Shown here piece after piece: positions 30,517-36,969 of a DNA stretch of 36,969 bases. Source of the DNA: Reyranella sp. GTDB taxonomy: Bacteria; Pseudomonadota; Alphaproteobacteria; Reyranellales; Reyranellaceae. Numbering within the stretch: the stretch's first letter is position 1; the number at the start of each line of letters is the position of its first letter. Under the pieces are notes generated by a model. It saw nothing but the letters and a program-made list of their open reading frames with translations. It ran no database searches and was not told the origin of the DNA. The DNA lies in NCBI GenBank assembly GCA_021732285.1, contig JAKFVH010000202.1, positions 1 through 36,969 of the forward strand, read 5' to 3'. The position numbers and the translations under genes are program-made.

Positions 30517-30544
30517 TTAATCAAGGGCCTGTTTTATCCCCAGA

Positions 30545-31276
30545 TCAGCTCGCGCGGTTGTACTTGCCGATCACCAGGTGCGCCTTCTGCCATTCGCGGC
30601 GTGCCAGGGTATAGGTCTTGGCCGGATTGTACTGCTTGACCGTCCAGCTCGCCTCGTTGCGCCGGACCAGCCGCTTGATTAGCACGTAGCGCGAGCCGTC
30701 GGCGGTCTCGCGCAGGAAGACGCAGTCGTCACCCGGCGAAACGTCGGCCGACGGATTGACCAGCAGCAGGTTGCCGCGCTCATAGGCGGGCTCCATCGAA
30801 TCGCCGGACACGAAGCAGCCATAGGCATCCTGGATGCCTTCGAGACGAGGATCGCGCGGGATCCACGACACCGGCTCGTTGGACAGGAGCATGGCGCCCT
30901 CGCTGCCGCCCTGCGCCGAGGCAAATACCTGCAGGGGCGGACGCCCGCTCGCCCGCGCCGCGGCGCTCGCTGCCGCCGCCGCACTGCCGCGTCGGCCGCG
31001 CTTGCCGCCTTCGGCGAGCAACTGCTCGTCGTCATCGCCGGCCGACACGCCAAGCGTCTTGTCGCCACGGTTCGACTGCAGCCAGTTCACCGACAGCTGC
31101 AGCGCCTGCGCGAGCTGCACGATCGATTTGGGCTCGGTGTCGCCGCGCCGCTCGATCTGGGCGATGCCGCCCTGGGTGATGGAATAGCCGGCGCGTGTCA
31201 CGCGCCGTGCCAGTTCCGCCTGCGACCAGCCCTTGGCCCGTCGCTCTGCTTTGACCCGTTCGCCGAGTGTTGTCAT
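30545..31276 (-). CDS. CI/LexA-like phage repressor with S24 autoprotease domain
   Basis: A 243-residue regulator. Residues about 5-65 form an XRE helix-turn-helix (WSQAELARRV, TQGGIAQIERRG). An alanine- and glycine-rich linker (about 80-115) precedes the C-terminal S24 peptidase domain, with catalytic S160 (VSGDSMEPAY) and K201 (VLIKRLVRR). Such repressors hold the prophage silent and cleave themselves when RecA is activated by DNA damage. The usual Ala-Gly cleavage pair is not obvious; FASAQGGSEGAM near residue 125 is the likely region. It is divergent from the cro-like gene, with three operator-like sites in the 75-base gap between them. Confidence 0.9.
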   Translation of the reverse strand: MTTLGERVKAERRAKGWSQAELARRVTRAGYSITQGGIAQIERRGDTEPKSIVQLAQALQLSVNWLQSNRGDKTLGVSAGDDDEQLLAEGGKRGRRGSAAAAASAAARASGRPPLQVFASAQGGSEGAMLLSNEPVSWIPRDPRLEGIQDAYGCFVSGDSMEPAYERGNLLLVNPSADVSPGDDCVFLRETADGSRYVLIKRLVRRNEASWTVKQYNPAKTYTLARREWQKAHLVIGKYNRAS

Positions 31277-31294
31277 GACGGCAATGCTAGCGCA

Positions 31295-31337
31295 GTTATT
31301 GATAACTTAGGTTGTTGACATTAATAACTGTGGTGGG
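31295..31337. promoter_or_regulatory. Operator cluster in the cI/cro switch region
   Basis: GTTATTGATAAC (31295-31306) is a near-palindrome, overlapped by ATAACTTAGGTTGT (31302-31315) and followed by ATAACTGTGGTGGG (31324-31337). The two ATAACT sites are 22 bases apart, about two helical turns. They abut the -35 box and fill the spacer of the cro promoter, where bound repressor would block polymerase. Confidence 0.55.
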
Positions 31338-31344
31338 GTATACT
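31315..31344 (+). promoter_or_regulatory. Near-consensus promoter of the cro-like operon
   Basis: TTGACA (31315-31320) and TATACT (31339-31344) are separated by 18 bases. The expected transcript start, about seven bases after the -10, coincides with the ATG at 31352, so the message is predicted to be leaderless. Confidence 0.65.
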
Positions 31345-31351
31345 ACCGGCC

Positions 31352-31576
31352 ATGGAAGCTCTCTTACGGGCCGTGACCCTGGCCGGCGGGCAGACCGCCC
31401 TGGCGAGGCGCATCGGCAAGACACAATCGCATGTCGCCCAATGGCTGCGGCGCGGCCGGGTCGGTCCGACCGCCTGCATCCCCATCGAAACCGCCGTCGG
31501 CGGGCTGGTCACGCGCTACGAGCTGCGCCCCGACGTGTTCGGCAAGCCACCCCAGTCCGGCGAGGCCGTGCAATGA
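31352..31576 (+). CDS. Cro/YdaS-like helix-turn-helix regulator
   Basis: A 74-residue DNA-binding protein. LAGGQTALARRIGKTQSHVA followed by QWLRRGRVGPTACIPIE is the YdaS/Cro pattern, in which Gln-x-Ala-Leu-Ala begins the helix-turn-helix. It would oppose the CI-like repressor encoded divergently. No Shine-Dalgarno sequence precedes the ATG, which fits the promoter position directly upstream and a leaderless message. The stop overlaps the next gene as ATGA, so it heads a three-gene operon. Confidence 0.82.
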   Translation: MEALLRAVTLAGGQTALARRIGKTQSHVAQWLRRGRVGPTACIPIETAVGGLVTRYELRPDVFGKPPQSGEAVQ

Positions 31577-31728
31577 CGTCACCCCACACCCGCGCGGCGA
31601 TCGTCGCCACCTGCCGCATGACCTTCGGTCCGGTCGCGGTGGCGGCGCTCTACGAGTGGCGGCTGGCGGAGATCGAGACGCGCGACCCTGAACAGTGGGC
31701 CGTCGAAGAAGTATGGAGCGCGCCATGA
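31573..31728 (+). CDS. Small hypothetical protein in the cro operon
   Basis: A 51-residue protein (MTSPHTRAAIVATCRMTFGP and onward to VEEVWSAP). No family is recognised. It overlaps the cro-like gene by four bases (ATGA), and its own stop overlaps the next start by four, so it is translationally coupled on both sides. That coupling is the main support for it being real; it has no strong ribosome site of its own. Confidence 0.55.
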   Translation: MTSPHTRAAIVATCRMTFGPVAVAALYEWRLAEIETRDPEQWAVEEVWSAP

Positions 31729-31961
31729 GGGTCGAGCCGAAGCGCCGGCTGGCGGCGCGCTGGGACGAACGCTGCAACGAAATCCTGCGGCGCATGGCCG
31801 GGCGGTATCACGACCACGAGATTTGCGCGTCGATCGAGGCCGCGACCGACAAGCGCTTCATGCCTCGGACCGTGGCGGAGTATCGGCGGGCTGGCGACTT
31901 GCCGCCGTGCCGGCGCAACGACTGGACGGCCGCGTTGAAGACGTTTCCCCGCAGGCCGTAG
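31725..31961 (+). CDS. Small hypothetical, HTH-like prophage protein
   Basis: A 78-residue basic protein starting MRVEPKRRLAARWDERCNEI. The sequence ILRRMAGRYHDHEICASIEA followed by FMPRTVAEYRRAGDLPPC has the look of a homeodomain-like helix-turn-helix that recognises DNA, and a RRNDWTAAL tail. GGAG is seven bases before the ATG, and the start overlaps the previous stop (ATGA). Longer in-frame starts at 31695 and 31713 are less well placed. It ends 16 bases before the convergent hipA stop. Confidence 0.6.
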   Translation: MRVEPKRRLAARWDERCNEILRRMAGRYHDHEICASIEAATDKRFMPRTVAEYRRAGDLPPCRRNDWTAALKTFPRRP

Positions 31962-31976
31962 CGTCAAAGACAGCGT

Positions 31977-33233
31977 CTAGACGGCCTTGAGAGCCAATGT
32001 GGCGTCGGCGTGGTCGAAAGCGGAAGCCATGCGGTCGATGTCTCGTTTCTCGAGGCCGATCCCTGCAGCGGCCTCTCTCCATCGGGACACCGCGACGGCG
32101 ATTTCCCTTGCGAGCGCCCGCGCTTCCTTCGGCTTGAGAGCGAACAGTTCCGCGACGCTGTAGGCAAGTTCCATGGATGCTGTCGGATCATCAGCATCGA
32201 TCGCCGTCGAGAGCACGCGCGGCCTGATGTCGACAGGCACCGGGTTGAGATCATAGGCCGGGGACAGGCGCCATCCCGCATTTCCGGCATAGAGAAAGCC
32301 ATGGTTGCGAAGATGGTCATCGCTATTGGAAATCAGAACATTAAAGACGATGCGTTTCCAGAGCAGGACAAGATCGTTTGTCGGCGCGGCGCCGTGCTGG
32401 CGCAAGCCGTCGGCGATTTCCAGATAGCTGCGCACTTCGTTGTCGAGCGCGCCGAGCATGCTCATTGCCGAAAGGAAAGGAATCCGCTGATTGCCGGCCC
32501 GGTCGAAGCGCCGGATTATGAGGACGGGCTTGCCGCCTATGTCCTCCAACCGCCAGTCCGCGACGGGTATACAGGCGGCCCGAGCGAGAGCGAGTGCGAC
32601 GGCTTCCCATCGGACCGTGTCCAGCTCGTCCTGTTTGCTGGGGAACTTTGCAATGGCAAGGCGGTCGTCGCGATCTCTGACGGATGCCTTCGGTCGCGCC
32701 CCCCCAAGCGACGACCCGGGCGCGAGAAGCAGCCTGAGGTCTTCGTCCGTGTCGTCCTCGGTCAGGACGCGCTCGGCCGCGTTCAGGAGCTTCGGAAGAT
32801 CGACGAGCGGAGGAACGCGGTGTGCGCGATGGTCGGCGAGGAAAGGGCCATCCGACGTCTCCTTGAAGCGAAGCGCGCCCAGTCGCGTCTCGTCGTCGAC
32901 GAGAAGCAGGAAGTCCGCCTCGAACAGGGTGCGGACGCCTCGGCCCTCGGCTTTCGCCCGTCGCCGTTCAGCGCGCCGCATGAGGACGCGTCCCCAGCGA
33001 TCCGGGGCGGAATCCCCGATCGCTCCGAAGATCGCCTTGTCCGCGCCCGTGTGCTGCGGTCCCGCGCCGAGCTGGAGAGCCGGTTCGAGCGGGAACCGGG
33101 CGGGATTGTCGAGCCATTCGCTGTCGTACTCGAACGTCGCGCTCTCGCGGCCCTTGCGCACCCGAGCCCACATCCTTCCAACCGGATGGACGGTTCCTTC
33201 AAGGTCGACATGAACGACGACCTCCCGGTCCAT
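31977..33233 (-). CDS. hipA: HipA-family serine/threonine kinase toxin
   Basis: A 418-residue protein of the HipA kinase family. In E. coli, HipA phosphorylates glutamyl-tRNA synthetase and triggers growth arrest. The HipA_N region includes GAIGDSAPDRWGRVLM. The glycine/serine loop APGSSLGGARPK (S174/S175) corresponds to the loop holding the regulatory autophosphorylated serine. The ATP-site lysine is in LAIAKFPS, the catalytic aspartate pair D305/D306 in SNSDDHLRNHGFLY, and the metal aspartate in SPAYDLNP. All key residues are present, so it is probably active. Its start shares one base with the hipB stop (TGATG). It is convergent with the cro operon and sits where phage replication genes would be expected. 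Confidence 0.9.
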   Translation of the reverse strand: MDREVVVHVDLEGTVHPVGRMWARVRKGRESATFEYDSEWLDNPARFPLEPALQLGAGPQHTGADKAIFGAIGDSAPDRWGRVLMRRAERRRAKAEGRGVRTLFEADFLLLVDDETRLGALRFKETSDGPFLADHRAHRVPPLVDLPKLLNAAERVLTEDDTDEDLRLLLAPGSSLGGARPKASVRDRDDRLAIAKFPSKQDELDTVRWEAVALALARAACIPVADWRLEDIGGKPVLIIRRFDRAGNQRIPFLSAMSMLGALDNEVRSYLEIADGLRQHGAAPTNDLVLLWKRIVFNVLISNSDDHLRNHGFLYAGNAGWRLSPAYDLNPVPVDIRPRVLSTAIDADDPTASMELAYSVAELFALKPKEARALAREIAVAVSRWREAAAGIGLEKRDIDRMASAFDHADATLALKAV

Positions 33234-33595
33234 CAGTGGCTGTCCGGTGTCGAACGAAGTTTTCCGAGACGGATGCGTTTAGGAAGGCGCTCATCCTCCA
33301 GGCGAAGCCCGATGGTGTCAGCGCTCGCCTCGCCAAGTGCTGCCAGGCGTTCAATGAGGCCGAGCGAGAACAGAACTGTCGCGTAGATGCCCAGCGAGAC
33401 GCTCGGGTCGCCCTTCTCGACCTTGACCAGCGTCGCCCGGCTGATCTGTGCTCGCTCCGCCAGGATCGCCGTCGGAATCCGCCGCCGCCGCCGAGCGTCT
33501 CGCAGGTCGCTGCCCAGCTCCGCCAAGACCCTGCGAACCGGCAGAGGGAGCGGTGAGCTCGTTCGCGGCTTCTTAAGATCTATCATCACAGTCAT
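33233..33595 (-). CDS. hipB: HipB-like XRE antitoxin
   Basis: A 120-residue helix-turn-helix protein. The XRE domain spans about residues 25-85, with GSDLRDARRRRRIPTAIL, then ERAQISRATLVKVEKGDPSV and IYATVLFSLGL. It should bind and neutralise the HipA encoded directly downstream and repress the shared promoter. It is longer than E. coli HipB (88), with an extra arginine-rich tail (RLPKRIRLGKLRSTPDSH). ATG 33595 and ATG 33586 are both possible starts; neither has a Shine-Dalgarno sequence. Upstream lie AT-rich dyads and a 15-base direct repeat likely to be its operators. Confidence 0.85.
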   Translation of the reverse strand: MTVMIDLKKPRTSSPLPLPVRRVLAELGSDLRDARRRRRIPTAILAERAQISRATLVKVEKGDPSVSLGIYATVLFSLGLIERLAALGEASADTIGLRLEDERLPKRIRLGKLRSTPDSH

Positions 33596-33614
33596 TATAC
33601 GGTTTATTGTATGT

Positions 33615-33710
33615 GATAATAGACATTAAATTGAGTGTAGGGTCCATGAATCATTAGCGACCAGCAACAGAGACGTTAAGTTATATAACGACTATGATAA
33701 TAGACATTAA
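33615..33710. repeat. Direct repeat and AT-rich dyads upstream of hipBA
   Basis: GATAATAGACATTAA occurs exactly at 33615-33629 and 33696-33710, start to start 81 bases apart. Each copy contains a TAAT-N4-ATTA dyad. A perfect palindrome GTTATATAAC lies between them (33680-33689), and ATAC-N8-GTAT lies between the first copy and the hipB start. The octamer GACATTAA also occurs at 31317-31324 in the cro promoter. Probable antitoxin operators and promoter. Confidence 0.55.
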
Positions 33711-33738
33711 GTAGATGCCTTTCTGGTATTCTATTCTA

Positions 33739-34032
33739 GAAGCTTCCCTCCCGTGAATTCGAGGGCGTGGCCGAGAATGAGTTCGCGATAATGACGCTTG
33801 CTAGCAAGATCGGCATGAACGCGCCGCCGATCCGCTGATCGATCCGGAACCTCCCCGAGGGACTTGGCACAAGTCTCCGGCGCCTATCCCGACGAGAAAT
33901 ACGACAAGGCGGGCCATCGCAATCCTGCGAGTGTGATCGGCGCCGAGGCCAGCCACGCCGATGCCTGACGCCGTCGTCAAAGCGATCGAGGCGCACATTT
34001 GGACGGTTCCTCTGGCCAAAAGCCAAGCCTAG
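33739..34032 (+). pseudogene. Decayed second hipA gene
   Basis: The plus strand encodes scattered but ordered HipA sequence. REFEGVAENEFAIMTLA and then KIGMNAPPIR match the HipA FPS-x-VENE-x-M-LA region. A TGA follows (33837-33839), then NLPEGLG in the same frame. After a frameshift come DLAQVSGAYPDEKYDKA and ASVIGAEASHADA, like the EDFAQ-x-EKY region. A last frame gives AVVKAIEAHIWTVPLAKSQA, like a HipA C-terminus, ending at TAG 34030-34032. The catalytic core is missing between these pieces. It lies back to back with the intact hipBA and is a different gene, not its duplicate tail. Confidence 0.7.
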
Positions 34033-34131
34033 CCAGGAACGACTCGGGGGCTGACGTTGCGAGCCCATCAATCACGGGTATGACGCACGTATCGTTGACT
34101 CCTCCATGTAGCTCTCCGTTTCTATCCCCGG

Positions 34132-34626
34132 GTGACCACGACACCCGCTTCCACCAAAACCACCCGCGCCAAGCGCGCCGTCCCGCACTCGTCCTACCTG
34201 GCCGAGTACGCCGAGCAGGCGCGCAAGCTCTGCCTGCTGATGGGCACCGACGACCAGGAGCTGGCGGGCTTCTTCGATGTACCGCTGGCCACCCTGCAGG
34301 AGTGGCTGGCCTCTGTCCCTGAATTCGCCGCCGCCGTCCACGCCGGCCGGATGCTGGCGGACGCCGACGTCGCCGATCGGCTGTGGCGCCGCGCCATCGG
34401 CTACAGCCACGCCGCCGTCCGCATCTTCAGCCACCAGGGCAAGGCGCTCGAAGTGGCCTACACCGAGCACTATCCGCCGGACACCGCGGCCTGCCTGTTC
34501 TGGCTGAAGAGCCGCCAGCCGGAGAAGTGGCGCGACAAGATCGAGCACGAGCATCACGCCGTCGCCGAGATGCTGGAGGCGTTGGACGCCGCCGGGGAAA
34601 GGGCAAGAAATGCTCGCCGCGGCTAA
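34132..34626 (+). CDS. Phage terminase small subunit
   Basis: A 164-residue protein with an N-terminal DNA-binding half (LAEYAEQARKLCLLMGTDDQ followed by AGFFDVPLATLQEWL, a helix-turn-helix) and a C-terminal half ACLFWLKSRQPEKWRDK, the hallmark ending of this terminase family. It recognises the packaging site on phage DNA and recruits the large subunit encoded next. GTG 34132 is the likely start; no better ATG lies nearby and the ribosome site is weak. It overlaps the large subunit gene by 17 bases. The roughly 100 bases before it follow the hipA remnant. Confidence 0.85.
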   Translation: MTTTPASTKTTRAKRAVPHSSYLAEYAEQARKLCLLMGTDDQELAGFFDVPLATLQEWLASVPEFAAAVHAGRMLADADVADRLWRRAIGYSHAAVRIFSHQGKALEVAYTEHYPPDTAACLFWLKSRQPEKWRDKIEHEHHAVAEMLEALDAAGERARNARRG

Positions 34627-36109
34627 GTTCGGCAAGCGCCTGAGCGACGAGATCGGCGCGCTCCGCTTCGATCCCCTGGAGTATGTCCTGTTCGCCTTCC
34701 CGTGGGGCGTGCCGGGCACGGCGCTCGCCCATGAGGCAGGGCCCGAGCCGTGGCAGCGCGATATTCTCGAGCAGCTCGGCCGAGGCCTGATGAGCACCGA
34801 GGAGGCGGTGCGCGCGGCGGTGGCCTCCGGCCACGGTGTCGGCAAGTCGGCGCTCGTTTCATGGATCGTGCTGTGGGCGCTGTCGACGGTGCGCGATACG
34901 CGCGGCGTCGTCACCGCCAACACCGAAGGCCAGCTCCGCACCAAGACCTGGCCCGAGCTCGCCAAGTGGTACGGGCTCTGCATCAACCGCAGCTGGTTCG
35001 ATTTTTCGGCGACGGCGCTTTCCTCGACCTTGCCCGGCCACGAGAAGACCTGGCGCGTCGATGCCATCACCTGGTCGGAGAACAACATCGAGGCCATCGC
35101 CGGCCTTCACAACAAGGGGCGGCGCGCCTTTGCCATCTTCGACGAAGCGTCGTCCATTCCCGACGGCATCTGGGAAACCATCGAAGGCGCACTGACCGAC
35201 GCCAAGACGGAGCTGTTCTGGTGCGTGTTCGGCAATCCGACGCGCAACACGGGCCGTTTCCGCGAATGCTTCGCTGGCGGCCGCTTCGCTCATCGCTGGC
35301 AGCCGGTCCAGGTCGACTCGCGCTCGGTGTCGATGACCAACAAGGCGCAGATCGCCGAATGGGTGAAGGACTACGGCGAGGACTCCGACTTCATCCGGGT
35401 GCGCGTGCGCGGCGTCTTTCCGCGCGCCGGCGACCTGCAGTTCATCGACGGCGAGCGCGTCGACGCCGCGATCGCCCGCGAGCTGGCGAGCGATCCGGAC
35501 GCGCCGCTGATCATGGGCGTCGACATCGCCCGCCAGGGCGGCGACCAGACGGTCATCCGCTTCCGCCAGGGCCTCGACGCCCGCTCGATCCCGGCGGTGA
35601 AGTTCCGCATCCCCGACCTGATGCAGGTCGCGAGCCGCGTGCTCGAGCAGGTCGAGCTGCACAAGCCGGCAGCGGTCTTCGTCGATGCGACGGGCATCGG
35701 CTGGGGCGTCTTCGATCGCCTGGGCCAGCTCGGCTGCGAGGGTCTCGTTGCCGTCGATTTCGGCGGCAAGGCCGATCGCACCGACGGCGGGGCGGTGGGC
35801 AACGCCAAGGCGCTCTACGCCAACAAGCGGTCCGAAATGTGGGGCTTCCTCAAGGACTGGTGCAAGGTGGGCTGCCTGCCCGACGACCGTGACCTCGCCG
35901 CCGACCTCACCGGCGTCGAGTACGGCTACGACGCCGCCAACGCCCTGCAGCTCGAGCGCAAGCAGGACATGCGCCGCCGGGGACTCGCGTCGCCCGACGA
36001 CGGCGACGCGCTCGCGCTCACCTTCGCCTATCCCGTGGCCCAGCGGTCGGAGGTCGATGACCACCGGACCGAGGAACTGATCAAGAGCCTCAAGCGGAGG
36101 ATCGTGTAA
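34610..36109 (+). CDS. Phage terminase large subunit
   Basis: A 499-residue DNA-packaging motor and nuclease. The ATPase has Walker A SGHGVGKS with K79 and Walker B AFAIFDEAS with D178/E179. The RNase H-like nuclease has D305 (MGVDIARQGGDQT), D359 (VFVDATGIGWG) and D464/D466 (DDGDALALTF). WQRDILEQL near the N-terminus is the adenine-binding motif. It is complete and normal in length, so the prophage may still package DNA. The start lies within the small-subunit gene (17-base overlap) with AAAGGG upstream. Ninety-seven bases separate its stop from the portal gene, and that gap holds a palindromic repeat. Confidence 0.93.
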   Translation: MLAAAKFGKRLSDEIGALRFDPLEYVLFAFPWGVPGTALAHEAGPEPWQRDILEQLGRGLMSTEEAVRAAVASGHGVGKSALVSWIVLWALSTVRDTRGVVTANTEGQLRTKTWPELAKWYGLCINRSWFDFSATALSSTLPGHEKTWRVDAITWSENNIEAIAGLHNKGRRAFAIFDEASSIPDGIWETIEGALTDAKTELFWCVFGNPTRNTGRFRECFAGGRFAHRWQPVQVDSRSVSMTNKAQIAEWVKDYGEDSDFIRVRVRGVFPRAGDLQFIDGERVDAAIARELASDPDAPLIMGVDIARQGGDQTVIRFRQGLDARSIPAVKFRIPDLMQVASRVLEQVELHKPAAVFVDATGIGWGVFDRLGQLGCEGLVAVDFGGKADRTDGGAVGNAKALYANKRSEMWGFLKDWCKVGCLPDDRDLAADLTGVEYGYDAANALQLERKQDMRRRGLASPDDGDALALTFAYPVAQRSEVDDHRTEELIKSLKRRIV

Positions 36110-36125
36110 TGCCCTGCTTCGCCAA

Positions 36126-36171
36126 CCTGTCCGCCGAAGCCTTGGCGAAGGCGGAGGCTTCGCTGGACAGG
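36126..36171. repeat. Palindromic repeat element between terminase and portal genes
   Basis: CCTGTCC (36126-36132) pairs with GGACAGG (36165-36171), and CGAAGCC (36135-36141) pairs with GGCTTCG (36156-36162). The result is a 46-base near-perfect hairpin. Its sequence is of the dispersed kind whose translations read RQGFGGQ or AFAKASADR in many genomes. It lies in the only sizeable gap of the packaging operon. Confidence 0.7.
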
Positions 36172-36206
36172 TCCTGGGCCGTCCCGCAGAGACTGAGGAG
36201 GGCTTG

Positions 36207-36969
36207 ATGCCGCTCGCCAACGACGACTTGATCGCGCTGCTGCGCAAGGAAGAGGAAGCCGCATCCGGCTACCAGGACGCAGCATTGAGCGCGATCCGCG
36301 AGGAGGCGCTCGCCTACTACGATCGCCAGCCGTATGGCGACGAGCAGGAGGGCGCCTCCTCGATCGTAACGTCCGAGTTCGCCGACGTGGTCGAATCGCT
36401 GATGCCGGGCCTCATGCGCGTCTTCACCGGCTCCGACGACCTCGCCAAGTTCGCGCCTATGGCGCCGGGCCAGGAGAAGTGGGCCAAGGAGGCGAGCGAA
36501 TACGTCCCGCATGTCCTGATGCGCCAGAACGACGGCTTTCGGGTCATCTCCTCACTGCTCAAGGACGCCCTGATGTACCGGCTGAGCGGCGCCACCGTCG
36601 ACCTCGAGGATTTCGAGGACAAGCGCAGCGTGCCGGTGCACAACCTCACGCAGGACGCCATCGACCTGATCGTGGCCGAAGCCCAGGCGCAAGGCGCCGA
36701 GCTCACGATGGAGTTGGTTCCTGCTCCGCTCCCCCTGGGAGCTTCGCAGGACGCGCCCCTGGAGGGCTTGCCCTCCGAAGCCTCCGCAGGAGGCGTAGGA
36801 GGGTTCAGTGGCACCATCACCGTCACGCACAAGCGCAAGCGGGTGGTGGTCGACAGCATCGCCCCCGAAGACATCCGTTTCAGCCCGGCCGCACGCGACG
36901 AAGACAAGGCGTCGTACCTGGGCTTCATCAAGCGCGTCACCTCGTCCGACCTGGTCAAGCTCGGCCTGA
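36207..36969 (+). CDS. Phage portal protein, N-terminal part (cut by window end)
   Basis: The frame starts at ATG 36207 after GAGGAGGGCTTG and stays open to the window end (254 codons). The sequence resembles P22-type portal proteins: DRQPYGDEQEGASSIVTSEF, then DVVESLMPGLMRVFTGSDD, and DALMYRLSGATVDLEDFED. The portal forms the dodecameric ring through which DNA enters the capsid and docks the terminase encoded upstream. Residues of about 175-200 come from a palindrome-rich stretch that reads through in frame (GLPSEASAGGVGGF) and looks inserted. After it the portal-like sequence resumes (VVVDSIAPEDIRFSPAARDE). Confidence 0.88.
   Translation, partial: MPLANDDLIALLRKEEEAASGYQDAALSAIREEALAYYDRQPYGDEQEGASSIVTSEFADVVESLMPGLMRVFTGSDDLAKFAPMAPGQEKWAKEASEYVPHVLMRQNDGFRVISSLLKDALMYRLSGATVDLEDFEDKRSVPVHNLTQDAIDLIVAEAQAQGAELTMELVPAPLPLGASQDAPLEGLPSEASAGGVGGFSGTITVTHKRKRVVVDSIAPEDIRFSPAARDEDKASYLGFIKRVTSSDLVKLGL
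36728..36803. repeat. Palindrome-rich insertion inside the portal gene
   Basis: Three dyads are packed into 76 bases: GCTCCC/GGGAGC (36728-36742), GGAGGGC/GCCCTCC with a two-base centre (36761-36776), and CCCTCC/GGAGGG enclosing GCCTCC/GGAGGC (36771-36803). They share the CTCCG/GGAGG vocabulary of the repeat at 36126. The reading frame passes through without a stop. Confidence 0.6.

Larger units (their letters stand above)
29565..36969. mobile_element. Prophage, regulatory and packaging end (incomplete in window)
   Basis: From 29565 the content changes from metabolic genes to a CI-like repressor divergent from a cro-like operon, terminase small and large subunits and a portal protein, in the order of tailed phages. 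Intergenic DNA becomes AT-rich. No integrase, attachment site or replication genes are seen, and the element runs off the right edge. The left limit is approximate: 29565-29945 is the first gene that looks phage-like. Confidence 0.8.

Noticed and set aside
33736..34071. Antisense open frames of 72-111 codons in the gap before terminase
   Set aside because: They lie opposite the recognisable hipA remnant on the plus strand and are arginine-rich without a ribosome site.

Overview
The window is GC-rich DNA from an alphaproteobacterium. Codon use, the liv-type ABC transporter, the IalB-family protein and the ChaA/y4hA-type exchanger all suggest a Bradyrhizobium- or Reyranella-like organism, but the genus cannot be fixed from sequence alone. 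No rRNA, tRNA or CRISPR array was recognised. About 29 kb is ordinary chromosome. The right-hand 7.4 kb is the regulatory and packaging end of a prophage that runs off the window.

Layout. (1) 1-650: a small unrecognised minus-strand gene (98-430) with an AT-rich, repeat-bearing upstream region. (2) 666-5331: a branched-chain amino acid type ABC transporter, with the binding protein divergent from livG-livF-livH-livM. (3) 5270-5999: a small minus-strand ORF and a decayed RND efflux pump fragment. (4) 6114-11918: plus-strand single genes for a cation/proton exchanger, an RraA-like protein, a membrane class III adenylate cyclase, an IalB-family periplasmic protein and an orphan HlyD-type adaptor. 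(5) 12218-29017: seven tightly coupled genes, glgE, treS-maltokinase fusion, glgB, glgX, treZ, malQ and treY. (6) 29097-29477: a small SpoIIAA/STAS-like protein. (7) 29565-36969: prophage, with two small minus-strand genes, a CI/LexA-like repressor, a divergent cro-like operon, an intact hipBA toxin-antitoxin pair, a decayed second hipA, both terminase subunits and the start of a portal protein.

How the genes work together. The seven-gene operon encodes a nearly closed trehalose/alpha-glucan loop. TreS and its fused maltokinase turn trehalose into maltose 1-phosphate, GlgE polymerises it, and GlgB branches the product. GlgX debranches, MalQ reshuffles chains, and TreY plus TreZ return the glucan to trehalose. 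All catalytic acids of the GH13/GH77 enzymes are visible at the expected spacing. Neither glgA/glgC nor otsA/otsB is in the window.

Most notable observations: an ATAACT-type operator-like motif shared by the prophage switch and the promoter of the small gene about 30 kb to the left; a near-consensus promoter placed so that the cro-like mRNA should be leaderless; a previously unlabelled hipA pseudogene beside the intact hipBA; palindromic repeats between terminase and portal and, in frame, inside the portal gene; and a non-catalytic amylase-like domain of about 415 residues at the N-terminus of GlgE.
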